Origin: Mucilaginibacter terrenus
GTDB taxonomy: Bacteria; Bacteroidota; Bacteroidia; Sphingobacteriales; Sphingobacteriaceae
Length of the DNA: 64,000 nt
NCBI RefSeq assembly: GCF_003432065.1
Contig: NZ_QWDE01000002.1
Span: 744,001 to 808,000, forward strand
Direction of reading: 5' to 3'
The notes under the pieces were generated by a model. The model saw nothing but the letters and a program-made list of their open reading frames with translations. It did no database searches and was not told the origin of the DNA. Position 1 is the stretch's first letter. Each line of letters starts with the position of its first letter. This document shows, in pieces, positions 26,036 to 35,189 of the stretch. The position numbers and the translations under genes were made by a program.

Positions 26036-27676
26036 TTACTCCAGTATGCTTTTAGTTGTACTTTCTGTGATTTTTAAGATCACATCATTCAACTCGTTGG
26101 CTGATTGTTTAAGGTATTCTTGAATCTCTTCCCGTTCGGCGTGTTCCTGGGCCGAATCCAACAAACTTACAAGGCCCATTATACGGGCTAGCGGAGCCCT
26201 CACCAGGTGCGATTGCATCCACGATATATCCCTGAAAACTTTGTTTTGCTGCTCAATTTTACGGGTGTAGTTTTTTCGGTTGCTTATATTTTGCCCGGTG
26301 ACGCAAACGCCGCAAATTTGGTCGTCCTCGTACACGGGGCTTAAAGTGTATTGCATCCAAAGGTCATCTGCGCCTGCTTTTGGGTAATTGCGGTCGTACT
26401 GTATTATGGCACCCTTCAAAACCTGTGCAATACTGTCTTTAAAGTAGCTTACACGTCCGGGCTCCAGTATGTCAAATATGTTTATGCCTGTTTTAAAATC
26501 GGAAGTAAAGGAATTTAATTTGATGTATTCCTCGCCTTTTTTATTGAATGCTTTTATATTACTCCCGGCATCCAGCAGTAGAAAACCTTCCGTTGCGCTA
26601 TCAAATATAGCCCGTAAGTTGTTTTCCGATTCCCTGAGCTTGGCTGTTGCCAGTGCGAGTCCCCGTTCATTTTTTACTTTTTCGGTTATATCAGTTGCCA
26701 GCACCAGTCTTACTTTACGACCGTCAAGTACAATCAGGCTGCTTTCTATTCTTACATTTATCTCAGTACCATCTTTTTTGATGTGATCTGCCCGGTCATT
26801 ATAGAAGTTTCCGGTAGCGGCATTTTGCCTTACTATTTGTTCTAAAGCCAATACCTTATCAACCGGGCGTAACTGCCTGATCGTCATCGACAGAAACTCT
26901 TCGGTGCTGTATCCGTAATGTCTAACTGCAGCTTCGTTCACATCTAAAAACCGCAGGGTCTCGGTATCAAATAGCCACATGGGCAAGGGGCTGAGCTGAA
27001 AGATATTTTTGTATCGTTCCTGCAGGTTGTCCTTGGATTCGATGGTGTTTTGCAGGCCCCTGAAAATACGCTCGATAAGCAACACAATAACAATGCTCAG
27101 GAAAGGAAGGTTAGAACTGAATGCTATCCACTGCCCCGGAGAATAAACATTGGTAAGCGCGCTGTTGAAAGGTTTAAAGGCGATAACGGCCGCAAAAGCA
27201 AGTAGTGTAACTGTATTGCATAAAATAGACCAGTAAGCATAACGTGTTTTAAAAAGTAACGCCATTAAAATAGTTATGACAAACAGGTAGAACACGCCAG
27301 GCCCAACGTACCCAAGGGTGTTAATAAGGCAAACAGCTAATAAGTAAAAGACGGCAATAATTACGATTTTGCGCGTGCGGAAAGATAACTTATTAGAGTA
27401 GGTAGCGAACGCCACACCTAAAAGGGCAAGCAGATCTATAACAGCTACAAAAGTGTAGCCGTCTTTTAACGCCATAAAAACACCCGGAACAACAGCTATA
27501 AAACTTACCGGCAGGCAGTATACCAAGAAATTAAGAAAAAGCTTGTTTTGCCAAAAACGGAGATCAGACTCCTGGTGGTTGAAGTGTATGGATAGCCTGC
27601 TTTTTAAAGCACGTTCGTAAGCTGGCCACCATATTTTCATGCATTGAAAGGGTTTAGTTAGTGGTGTTGTACGCAA
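26036..27676 (-). CDS. Membrane PAS-domain sensor protein without a catalytic kinase domain
   Basis: Protein of up to 546 residues; an in-frame ATG at 27640 (MKIWWPAYERAL) is the likelier start. Six or seven membrane helices fill residues 45-205, then two PAS domains (about 225-345 and 350-465) and a histidine-kinase dimerisation-like helix pair holding QSHLVRAPLARIMGL near residue 500. The chain ends soon after, with no HATPase domain. The His is present but self-phosphorylation is impossible without a partner. Known Bacteroidota proteins share this layout. Confidence 0.82.
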   Translation of the reverse strand: MRTTPLTKPFQCMKIWWPAYERALKSRLSIHFNHQESDLRFWQNKLFLNFLVYCLPVSFIAVVPGVFMALKDGYTFVAVIDLLALLGVAFATYSNKLSFRTRKIVIIAVFYLLAVCLINTLGYVGPGVFYLFVITILMALLFKTRYAYWSILCNTVTLLAFAAVIAFKPFNSALTNVYSPGQWIAFSSNLPFLSIVIVLLIERIFRGLQNTIESKDNLQERYKNIFQLSPLPMWLFDTETLRFLDVNEAAVRHYGYSTEEFLSMTIRQLRPVDKVLALEQIVRQNAATGNFYNDRADHIKKDGTEINVRIESSLIVLDGRKVRLVLATDITEKVKNERGLALATAKLRESENNLRAIFDSATEGFLLLDAGSNIKAFNKKGEEYIKLNSFTSDFKTGINIFDILEPGRVSYFKDSIAQVLKGAIIQYDRNYPKAGADDLWMQYTLSPVYEDDQICGVCVTGQNISNRKNYTRKIEQQNKVFRDISWMQSHLVRAPLARIMGLVSLLDSAQEHAEREEIQEYLKQSANELNDVILKITESTTKSILE

Positions 27677-27808
27677 AGTAGCTTATTTAGTTTGAAGAAC
27701 ACCTTTAAACATGCACTTTATACGTGTTATAAATAAAAATAAACGTAAAAGGTGATAAATGTACAACAGACAGTATATTGCAGAATCAAAAGATATTACC
27801 TGTACTTT

Positions 27809-29419
27809 ATGAAAATCACAAGAAATTTACTACTGGGGCTTTGCCTGATGATTCCCGGACTAAACAGCCTGGCGCAAACCACGGCTGTACCGTCGCTGAT
27901 TCATAAAAATGGCAGGCATGCTCTGCTGGTAGATGGAAAACCTTTCCTGATGCTTGGCGGCCAGGCGCACAACTCCAGCGCGTGGCCAGGTATGATGCCG
28001 CAGGTTTGGCAGGCTGCAAAGCTGCTTCACCTAAATACCCTGGAAGTGCCCCTGTACTGGGAGCAGATAGAGCCTGCGCCGGGCAAGTTTGATTTTTCTG
28101 TAGTGGATACGCTGCTAAAACAAGCGAGGATACATAAAGTAAGATTGGTATTCCTTTGGTTTGGTACCTGGAAGAACGGCAGCAATCATTACATGCCGGA
28201 GTGGATGAAACAGGATGCAGCAAAATACCCCAACGTTGTTGGTAAGAAGAACAACCCGATAGACTCTCCTTCACCGCATGCAGCAGCAACTTTGGATGCC
28301 GATGTTAAGGCGTTTAGTGCTGTAATGCGCTATCTGAAAAAGGCGGACGCCGCACGGACCGTGATAATGGTGCAGGTAGAGAACGAGCCTGGTACCTGGG
28401 ACAGCGTGCGCGATTACTCGCCCGTAGCACAGCAACTATTTGAGCAGCAGGTACCCGCCGCATTGCTAAAACCCGAAGTATTAAAACAACTGAATACGGA
28501 CCTAAACGCGAAAGGTACCTGGAAGCAGGTGTTTGGCGACCGTGCCGACGAGTATTTTCACGCGTGGTCGGTAGCCTCTTTTATTGGTAAGGTTGCTGCA
28601 GCAGGCAAAGCCGAGTACCCGTTGCCATTCTATGTGAACGCCGCCTTGCGCGACCCATTAACAAACCCTATGGCCAACACCTACGAAAGTGGCGGACCTA
28701 CAGATAATGTAATTGCCATCTGGAAGGCAGCGGCTCCGGCAATGGACCTGCTGGCACCTGATATATACCTGAGCGGAAGCGAACGGGTGCTTAAAGTTAT
28801 GGAACTATACAACCGGCCTGACAACGCGCTGTTTGTACCCGAGGCCGGCCTGCTACCGGAGAATGCCAAATACCTTTACGATGTGATTGCTAAAGGCGGC
28901 ATAGGATTTTCACCATTCGGGATAGATGCCAACGGACAAGCCGCCGCTACCGCTAAAGTTGCGGAACGCTTGTCGGTTTACGGCCGCGAATACGAGGTTG
29001 CCGCTACCATGATGCGGGAACTGGCGCAGTGGGCGTTTGAAGGAAAGATAAAAGCCGTGGTTGAGCACGATGACCATGCCGAACAAAGTATTGACCTTGG
29101 CGACTGGACCGCGGTAGTCACGTTCGGACAGCAAAGTGTAGGAAGGTTTCAGCCTAACGAGAAACCCTTTGGTGCACTTATGGTGGTGCAACTTGCCAAA
29201 GATAAATTTTTGCTGAACGGTGCCCTTACCCATGTTACTTTTAAACCGGCCGGAAGCAATACGGCAAAAGCCTGGCAGTACCTTAAAGTAGAGGAGGGCA
29301 CGTACCAGAACGGGGTATTTAAACCGTTGCGCATCCTTAACGGAGACGAGACAGATTCCGGCGGGCCAAACTTTGGCACCGAGCCAAAAGTGCTAATGGT
29401 TACTTTGGTAAAAAGGTGA
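27809..29419 (+). CDS. DUF5597-type glycoside hydrolase (GH35/GH42-like)
   Basis: Secreted enzyme of 536 residues from the ATG at 27809, which gives a signal peptide ending NSLAQ; an upstream ATG at 27752 lacks one. The N-terminal TIM barrel resembles GH42/GH35 beta-galactosidases: FLMLGGQAHNSSAW, LEVPLYWEQIEP, and the acid/base candidate in VQVENEPG (Glu near 192). The nucleophile candidate lies in VPEAGL (near 344). The C-terminal 150 residues match DUF5597. The exact sugar is not known. Confidence 0.85.
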   Translation: MKITRNLLLGLCLMIPGLNSLAQTTAVPSLIHKNGRHALLVDGKPFLMLGGQAHNSSAWPGMMPQVWQAAKLLHLNTLEVPLYWEQIEPAPGKFDFSVVDTLLKQARIHKVRLVFLWFGTWKNGSNHYMPEWMKQDAAKYPNVVGKKNNPIDSPSPHAAATLDADVKAFSAVMRYLKKADAARTVIMVQVENEPGTWDSVRDYSPVAQQLFEQQVPAALLKPEVLKQLNTDLNAKGTWKQVFGDRADEYFHAWSVASFIGKVAAAGKAEYPLPFYVNAALRDPLTNPMANTYESGGPTDNVIAIWKAAAPAMDLLAPDIYLSGSERVLKVMELYNRPDNALFVPEAGLLPENAKYLYDVIAKGGIGFSPFGIDANGQAAATAKVAERLSVYGREYEVAATMMRELAQWAFEGKIKAVVEHDDHAEQSIDLGDWTAVVTFGQQSVGRFQPNEKPFGALMVVQLAKDKFLLNGALTHVTFKPAGSNTAKAWQYLKVEEGTYQNGVFKPLRILNGDETDSGGPNFGTEPKVLMVTLVKR

Positions 29420-29812
29420 AAAACGTTCGCTAAATTGCACTTTGCAAAACCGGCAGTAATTAGTGCAGCTACTGATTATTACCTACCAAGGCACGTTTAA
29501 AATGTGGTTTTTGCAGATTTTTGAAGCGAAAACCGCCTTCATATATTCAAAAACCCATAAAATGGCAAAAGTCAGTTTATGATTATTTCGCCAGTGTTAA
29601 ATTTTTGTGAGGTGGTAAAACAACCAAAATTTATTTACTAGTTTTGAGTTTCGACCAGGTTTCGGTCCTTAGTTTTTAATTTTAGTTGGCGGCAGTTTAG
29701 GCCACATTTAAGGGCCTTTGATGGAGTAATAAAGTAATTTATATCTGCCATTACTCTATGCAAGCGGTATTGCGTTTCCACTTTTTTATTCACTACCATA
29801 ATCAGAAAACAG
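29420..29812. other. 393-base gap with two short inverted repeats
   Basis: No gene is supported here. Two inverted repeats are visible: AGTAAT/ATTATT around ACT near 29456-29481, just after the glycosidase, and GAGTAAT (29724-29730) with ATTACTC (29750-29756), about 60 bases before the chloroperoxidase start. The first has no T-run to make a clear terminator; the second could be an operator. Confidence 0.4.
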
Positions 29813-30634
29813 ATGAGCAAAATTACAGTAAAAGACGGAACTGAAATTTATTACAAGGATTGGGGAACCGGTCAACCGCTTGTATTTCACCATGGTTGGC
29901 CGCTATCCGGCGACGATTGGGACACCCAGATGATGTTCTTCCTGGAGAAAGGTTACAGGGTTATCGCTCATGACCGCAGGGGCCATGGCCGGTCAAGCCA
30001 GACCGATAAAGGCCATGATATGGACACCTATGCAGCAGATGTTGCCGAACTAACCCAAGCACTTGACCTGAAAGATGCTATCCACATCGGGCATTCTACC
30101 GGTGGTGGCGAGGTAATACGCTATGTTGCAAAGCATGGCAAGAGCCGTGTAGCTAAAGCAGTATTGATAAGCGCTGTTACGCCACTTATGGTACAAACAG
30201 AAAACAACCCTGACGGTATCCCGATAGCTGTTTTTGACGAAATACGAGAGAATACAGCGACTCAAAGGACACAGTACTTTAAAGACTTTACTATGCCTTT
30301 CTACGGTTACAACCGTGAGGGCGCAAAAGTGTCTGAGGGCGTTAGAGAAAACTGGTGGCGTCAGGGCCTTATGGGCGCAATAAAGGCACATTACGACTGT
30401 ATAAAGGCATTTTCTGCAACTGATTTTACAGAGGATCTCAAGAGCGTAGATGTGCCGGTACTAGTGCTGCACGGCGAGGACGACCAGATAGTACCGTTTG
30501 CAAATACCGGTGCAAAAGCTGTTAAGCTTCTTAAGAACGGTAAGTTAATCTCTTATCCGGGGTTCCCGCATGGTATGCCAACAACCGAAGCAGCAACCAT
30601 TAACGAAGATTTGCTGGAGTTCATACAGTCTTAA
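29813..30634 (+). CDS. Alpha/beta hydrolase, non-heme chloroperoxidase type
   Basis: Cytoplasmic alpha/beta hydrolase of 273 residues, in the cofactor-free chloroperoxidase/arylesterase group. The oxyanion segment FHHGWPLSGDDWD, DRRGHGRS, the nucleophile elbow GHSTGG (Ser near 96), the acid in HGEDDQIVP and the His in FPHGMP make a full catalytic set. Physiological substrate is unknown; these enzymes often act as esterases. A strong terminator follows. Confidence 0.92.
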   Translation: MSKITVKDGTEIYYKDWGTGQPLVFHHGWPLSGDDWDTQMMFFLEKGYRVIAHDRRGHGRSSQTDKGHDMDTYAADVAELTQALDLKDAIHIGHSTGGGEVIRYVAKHGKSRVAKAVLISAVTPLMVQTENNPDGIPIAVFDEIRENTATQRTQYFKDFTMPFYGYNREGAKVSEGVRENWWRQGLMGAIKAHYDCIKAFSATDFTEDLKSVDVPVLVLHGEDDQIVPFANTGAKAVKLLKNGKLISYPGFPHGMPTTEAATINEDLLEFIQS

Positions 30635-30649
30635 TCTACTAACTAAAAT

Positions 30650-30683
30650 AAAAAGGAGCTGACAGTTATGTTAGCTCCTTTTT
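30650..30683 (+). terminator. Rho-independent terminator after the chloroperoxidase-like gene
   Basis: AAAAGGAGCT (30651-30660) pairs with AGCTCCTTTT (30673-30682), with a further AC/GT pair in the loop region, and a T-run follows. Confidence 0.85.
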
Positions 30684-30782
30684 GTTTTGATCTTGAAATA
30701 GCAGCATAGTTACCTTACATACGTAATGTAAGTTGCCCTTGCTCAATTTTACATGTGTAAGTTTAACTTTGTAGGCGTATGT

Positions 30783-30821
30783 AAAAACCCCGCAGGCCTG
30801 CCTGGCAAGGCGCTACGGGGT
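30783..30821 (-). terminator. Rho-independent terminator of the YiaA-type gene
   Basis: Read on the minus strand, ACCCCG pairs with CGGGGT (30787-30792 with 30816-30821) around an inner CCT/AGG pairing, followed by five T. It lies just past the 3' end of the YiaA-type gene. Confidence 0.75.
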
Positions 30822-30834
30822 GGCAACCGCTACG

Positions 30835-31302
30835 TTACAGCTCTTTATCTCCGATCAGTTTTGCGTCGCGGGTATTTTTTTGTACAGCAATTGCCGAGAA
30901 TATACTTAAACAGAACGCCATGGCGTAAAAGCCTTTCTCGCTGCGGGCAAGTCCTGCGTTCCAAAGACCAACTGTTAACAGCACCATAGCTGCAATAGTA
31001 GCAAACCAGCTTAACCCGTAGTATAGATCTGTAACGGCAAGCCCTTCGGCTCTGTCTCTTACACTTTTTTGTACAGATATTACTGCGAACAGGCCAAATA
31101 ACAAGATGGTGAAATAGTAGCCTTTTTCGTTCAATTGCATTTCAGCATTCCATAATCCAATGCAATAACCCACTACTCCTGTTAATAAGGCAAACCATGA
31201 TGCACCTATAAATGCACCTGTCGGTTTAAATGGGTTTCTAACATTTTCACCGTATTTTAATAAGGGCGAATTTTCGTCTGTTTTGTGTTGTAGCGATTCC
31301 AT
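30835..31302 (-). CDS. YiaA/YiaB two-helix-repeat membrane protein
   Basis: Inner-membrane protein of 155 residues with two copies of the YiaAB two-helix domain: repeat 1 around 29-82 (GASWFALLTGVVGYCIGLWNA) is matched by repeat 2 around 94-147, each with GLWNA and then KGYY or KGFY. The ATG at 31302 starts MESLQHKTDE; the frame is open upstream to 31434 but overlaps the divergent gene. Function of the family is unknown. Confidence 0.85.
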   Translation of the reverse strand: MESLQHKTDENSPLLKYGENVRNPFKPTGAFIGASWFALLTGVVGYCIGLWNAEMQLNEKGYYFTILLFGLFAVISVQKSVRDRAEGLAVTDLYYGLSWFATIAAMVLLTVGLWNAGLARSEKGFYAMAFCLSIFSAIAVQKNTRDAKLIGDKEL

Positions 31303-31432
31303 GTTTGTTTTATTTAAATGATTAACATGGAGCAAACTTGAGAAGTAAATCACCTTTAAAAAAGTCAAATTATTGGAAATACTGACGATATTTAATGCTA
31401 TTATGCTAGCTTTAAGGGAATAATATATCATC

Positions 31433-32935
31433 ATGGATTCACTTTCAGAACTACTTAACCTGCTTACTGATGCTGATAAAAAGCTATTCAGACAGTTTCT
31501 ACGTTCAAAAAATACCAGGAGTGATGTTAAAAATTTGCAATTGCTTAAATTAATAGAAACTGACGATATATCCGCCTTAGAAAAACTTTACAAGCCAGGG
31601 CAAAACAGAGATGCATACCATGCATTGCGTAAAAGGCTGCACGATAACCTCCTGCTATTTTTATCAAAGAAGACATTCGAGAGCAACCATTCCGACAGCT
31701 ACGAAGCATTACGGCTGCTGGTAGTAGGACGCTTTTTGTTGGAGAATGATGTAATAAAGATCGCATTTAAATGTTTGGAAAAGGCTGAACAGCTGGCTGA
31801 ACATCTGGAGCTTTTTAACTTAATAAATGAACTTTTGCTTTTAAAATTACAGTACGCACATCTGCCCGGTGCAGAGAATCTGGACGCATTGACTGCCCGC
31901 CTATTAGATAATCAGGCTCAAATGCAACGTGAAGCCAGGCTCAATATGGCTTATGCTTTTTTAAGGCAGCAACTGCAAGAGATACATTTAAAAGGAAAGG
32001 TTGTTAATCTTACAACCCTGATGTTGACAACGATCCGTAAATATCAAGTTTCCCGCCAGGACTTAATGACCTACAAAGCTATTTACCAGATTCTTTTCAT
32101 CGCCAACGAATATGCTGCAATACAGCACAATTATGGGTTGATAGAGCGTTACATCAAGCGAACAGATTTGTTTATGCAGAGTAATACAGATACAAAACAG
32201 TCTTATGTATTTCATCATATATCCATCCTGTATTTCATGGCAAACTTTCATCTGCGGCAAAAAAGTTTTACAAAAAGTGTCCCGCTGCTGCAGGAAATGA
32301 TGAGTTTGATGACAACGGATGGCCGTTATTATTCGTTGTTTTATTTACGCTATCAATTACTTTCCGCGCTTAACTTGTTCTTTACCGGTTTTTCTGATGA
32401 TGCTGTAGCATTATTAAACAAGTCGATATCTGAGGTAAAGCATAGGTCGAAATTGGAAGATGTAGAAGACTTACGAGTTTGCCTCGCTATGTTTTTAGCT
32501 ATGGTTGGCGACCGGACAAGTCTAAAGCAGATGGCTTTATTGACGCGCTCTGATGCCTGGTATGAGAAGAAAATGGGTATGCTGTGGACAATCCGGAAAA
32601 ACCTGATGGAAATCTTAATTCAGGCACAGTTCTCTAACATCGAACTTTCGATGTCCCGGCTAAATAGCTTTCGGCGTCGTTATAAGAAATATTTGCTAAA
32701 AACATCCGAGGAGCGCGTACTGAAATTTCTTGCCCTGGTCGAAAAATACCTGCTAAAACCAGATGTTGTTTTTGAGAAGCCTTATAAAAATGCGGTTTTG
32801 AACCTCTTAAATAAACCAGAGAATAGCGATATTTTCACATTAAGCTTTATAGCGTGGTTAATAGCGCTATGGGAAAAAACAACAGCGTATGAGGTTGTAC
32901 TGGCAATTATTCAGGACAACAAATATGCGGAGTAG
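31433..32935 (+). CDS. Unrecognised 500-residue all-helical protein
   Basis: I do not recognise a named family. The protein is 500 residues, Leu/Lys-rich, with no signal or membrane helix, and reads as a stack of antiparallel helices like a TPR-type solenoid. Its N-terminus (LLNLLTDADKKLFRQFLRSKN...) resembles a set of Bacteroidota proteins of this size that I recall only as hypothetical. It is divergent from the YiaA-type gene across 130 bases. Codon use and composition match the neighbours, and the frame is clean, so it is a real gene. Confidence 0.7.
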   Translation: MDSLSELLNLLTDADKKLFRQFLRSKNTRSDVKNLQLLKLIETDDISALEKLYKPGQNRDAYHALRKRLHDNLLLFLSKKTFESNHSDSYEALRLLVVGRFLLENDVIKIAFKCLEKAEQLAEHLELFNLINELLLLKLQYAHLPGAENLDALTARLLDNQAQMQREARLNMAYAFLRQQLQEIHLKGKVVNLTTLMLTTIRKYQVSRQDLMTYKAIYQILFIANEYAAIQHNYGLIERYIKRTDLFMQSNTDTKQSYVFHHISILYFMANFHLRQKSFTKSVPLLQEMMSLMTTDGRYYSLFYLRYQLLSALNLFFTGFSDDAVALLNKSISEVKHRSKLEDVEDLRVCLAMFLAMVGDRTSLKQMALLTRSDAWYEKKMGMLWTIRKNLMEILIQAQFSNIELSMSRLNSFRRRYKKYLLKTSEERVLKFLALVEKYLLKPDVVFEKPYKNAVLNLLNKPENSDIFTLSFIAWLIALWEKTTAYEVVLAIIQDNKYAE

Positions 32936-32976
32936 AGGGATAAGAGTTTAATGGACTGGATCTATCAAGCTTTGGC

Positions 32977-33019
32977 AAAAAAAATAGGCAAATCAAGTTA
33001 AAACTCAATTTGCCTATTG
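32977..33019 (-). terminator. Rho-independent terminator of tRNA-Met
   Basis: On the minus strand AATAGGCAAATTGAG pairs with CTTGATTTGCCTATT and is followed by a run of eight T. It begins a few bases after the tRNA 3' end. Confidence 0.8.
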
Positions 33020-33022
33020 TAG

Positions 33023-33096
33023 TAGCGGGGAGCAGGATCGAACTGCCGACCTTAGGGTTATGAATCCTACGCTCTAACCATCTGAGCTACCCCGCC
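33023..33096 (-). tRNA. tRNA-Met (anticodon CAT), probably elongator
   Basis: A 74-base cloverleaf on the minus strand: acceptor GGCGGGG with CCCCGCT, D-stem GCTC/GAGC, anticodon stem TAGGA with loop TTCATAA, T-arm GGCAG-TTCGATC-CTGCT and discriminator A. CCA is not encoded. The anticodon is CAT. It lacks the GGG/CCC anticodon stem of initiator tRNA, so elongator Met is most likely; an Ile-CAT (lysidine) tRNA is not fully excluded. The closing pair of the anticodon stem is A31-C39, a mismatch. Confidence 0.93.
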
Positions 33097-33200
33097 AGGT
33101 TGATGGTCCGAAAAAGGTTTGCAAATATAGCAGAAATTCGTTTTCTTTAGAAAAAATGTTAACATTTACGCCCTGACTAGTTGCCAACTATAAACCCACA

Positions 33201-33581
33201 ATGCCAGAAAAGAAAAAATTCAATATAGAATACGAGATAAAATCTTCTCCAAGGATACTTTATAGCTTCCTAAGCGAAGCTAACGGACTGAGCCAGTGGT
33301 TTGCTGATGATGTTACCGTTCGGGACCAAACTTACACCTTTACCTGGGACGACGAAAAGCAGGTTGCCAAGCTGATAGCCATTAAAGAAAATAAGCTGAT
33401 ACGTTTTAAGTGGGTAGATGATGAACCACAAACCTATTTCGAGATGGAGATTGTTCAGGATGAGCTTACCAATGATGTGGCCTTAAGCGTAACCGACTAT
33501 GCGACTGAAGATACCCTTACTGAACGTAAACAGATTTGGGACAACCAGATAGATTACCTAATTAGCGTATTGGGCGCCTAA
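33201..33581 (+). CDS. START-like (SRPBCC) domain protein
   Basis: Small cytoplasmic protein of 126 residues, close to AHSA1/SRPBCC proteins but with an acidic character. It begins KFNIEYEIKSSPRILYSFLSE and contains GLSQWFADDV and YTFTWD, typical of this ligand-binding fold. The ligand is unknown. It is a conserved Bacteroidota gene sitting 105 bases downstream of the tRNA on the other strand. Confidence 0.85.
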   Translation: MPEKKKFNIEYEIKSSPRILYSFLSEANGLSQWFADDVTVRDQTYTFTWDDEKQVAKLIAIKENKLIRFKWVDDEPQTYFEMEIVQDELTNDVALSVTDYATEDTLTERKQIWDNQIDYLISVLGA

Positions 33582-33671
33582 CTCGGCTTAAAACTCTATT
33601 TTTGCGCTACTTGTACAATAAGCATACTTAATTATAGTTATGCTTACGCGAGTATTGCGCAATTTCAGGTA

Positions 33672-35096
33672 ATGAAGAAAATACATCTTTTGCTGCTAAA
33701 ATCATTTATAAGGCCCTTCGTGGTAACCTTAGTTATAGTGATGTTTGTGCTGCTGATGTTGTTTCTGTTCAAATACATCGATGATCTTATAGGCAAAGGT
33801 TTCCAGTGGTATATTATCCTGGAGCTGATGATGTATAACTCTGCCACCAATGTGGCAATGGCCCTGCCGCTCTCCGTACTGTTATCTTCTATCATGACGT
33901 ATGGTAGCCTGGGCGAGAATTACGAGTTGGTGGCTATTAAGTCTGCCGGTATTTCACTTCGACGGGCCATGTACCCTATGATGGTTGTAGTTGTATTGTT
34001 AAGCATTGCCGCGTTCGCCTTTTCGGACTGGATGTTGCCACGTGCGAACTTGAAATACTACTCGCTATTATACGATGTACGCAAGCAGAAGTCGGGTAAT
34101 TTGCTGCCTGAGAACGTGTTCAGCAATCGTTTCCCCGGGTATTCTATCAGGGTAAAGAAAAAAGACCCGGATGGCCAGACACTTTATGGAATTATGATAT
34201 ATGAGCGCGGCTTGCTGCAAATAAACCATATCGTCACCTTTGCTAAGTCAGGATTAATGTACCGCTCAAAAGATGATCTTTATCTTATTTTGAAACTAAA
34301 AGATGGAGTGAGATACGAGGAAAGGGAAAGCGAAAACCATTATTTCCAACGGCAAAAACTTACCCGTTTCAGGTTTAAAGAAACTGAGCAACGGTTTGAT
34401 CTGTCCGAGTTTAACATAAAGAGGACTGATGAGAACGAGTTTAGAAGTGCATCAATGATGATGAATCTTAAGCAGATCAAACATTACGTGGATTCAGCCA
34501 GTCATACCGTAGATAGCACAGTTAATACAAACTTCCAGCTAATTAAACCATACTTTAAGTACTACACCATACCCACAAAACCTACAACTGAAGGCTTAAA
34601 GGCTGCTTCTGCCAATGTAAGTAAGCTAAATGGTTTTAACGATCAGTTGAATGCGCTAAATAACGCGGCAAGCGAAGTGCGGCAAGTGCAGGATATGTTG
34701 CGCAACCGTACCGACAATTATAAGGACGCAACTAAAAACATCCGAAGGTATATACTGGAGTATCAAAAGAAATTTACCCTTGGGGCTGCTTGCATTGTGT
34801 TGTTTTTAATAGGTGCCCCTCTTGGCGCCATTATCCGCAAAGGTGGGTTGGGTTTACCGGTTGTAGTTTCCGTGATCTTTTTTCTCATCTACTATATTAT
34901 TGGTACAATAGGTGAAAAGTCGGCCAAGGAGGGCGACCTTTCGCCACTGGCAGGCTCGTGGATGGCTATTGCTGTACTCTTTCCCATCGGTATTTTCCTG
35001 ACTTATAAAGCCGCTACTGACTCTGCTTTGTTTGACATGGATCTTTATAAACGCTTCTTTAAAAAGCTGCGTATCCGTAAAAGGCACGCCGTTTAA
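33672..35096 (+). CDS. LptF/LptG family lipopolysaccharide export permease
   Basis: YjgP/YjgQ permease of 474 residues. Helices near 10-32, 60-80 and 98-118 precede a long periplasmic domain (about 125-365), and three helices close the chain (about 373-395, 400-420, 430-450). This is the LptF/LptG plan, in which the protein moves lipopolysaccharide out of the inner membrane with LptB. The middle domain is longer than in E. coli, with a Ser/Asn-rich linker. Which of F or G it represents cannot be told here. Confidence 0.9.
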   Translation: MKKIHLLLLKSFIRPFVVTLVIVMFVLLMLFLFKYIDDLIGKGFQWYIILELMMYNSATNVAMALPLSVLLSSIMTYGSLGENYELVAIKSAGISLRRAMYPMMVVVVLLSIAAFAFSDWMLPRANLKYYSLLYDVRKQKSGNLLPENVFSNRFPGYSIRVKKKDPDGQTLYGIMIYERGLLQINHIVTFAKSGLMYRSKDDLYLILKLKDGVRYEERESENHYFQRQKLTRFRFKETEQRFDLSEFNIKRTDENEFRSASMMMNLKQIKHYVDSASHTVDSTVNTNFQLIKPYFKYYTIPTKPTTEGLKAASANVSKLNGFNDQLNALNNAASEVRQVQDMLRNRTDNYKDATKNIRRYILEYQKKFTLGAACIVLFLIGAPLGAIIRKGGLGLPVVVSVIFFLIYYIIGTIGEKSAKEGDLSPLAGSWMAIAVLFPIGIFLTYKAATDSALFDMDLYKRFFKKLRIRKRHAV

Positions 35097-35189
35097 CTTT
35101 ACAAAATGCCGACCTTAATGCCGCAACTTACACGTAAATTTGTGTGTGCTGAAGGCTTATAGTTTTACAGCCTTACTAATTCTAACGAA

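Noticed and set aside
33023..33096. Initiator tRNA-fMet
   Set aside because: It has a G1-T72 pair, not the initiator's C1-A72 type, and lacks the GGG/CCC anticodon stem.
35097..35189. Possible FMN riboswitch before ribBA
   Set aside because: The gap is only 93 bases and lacks the conserved FMN element; a plain promoter is enough.
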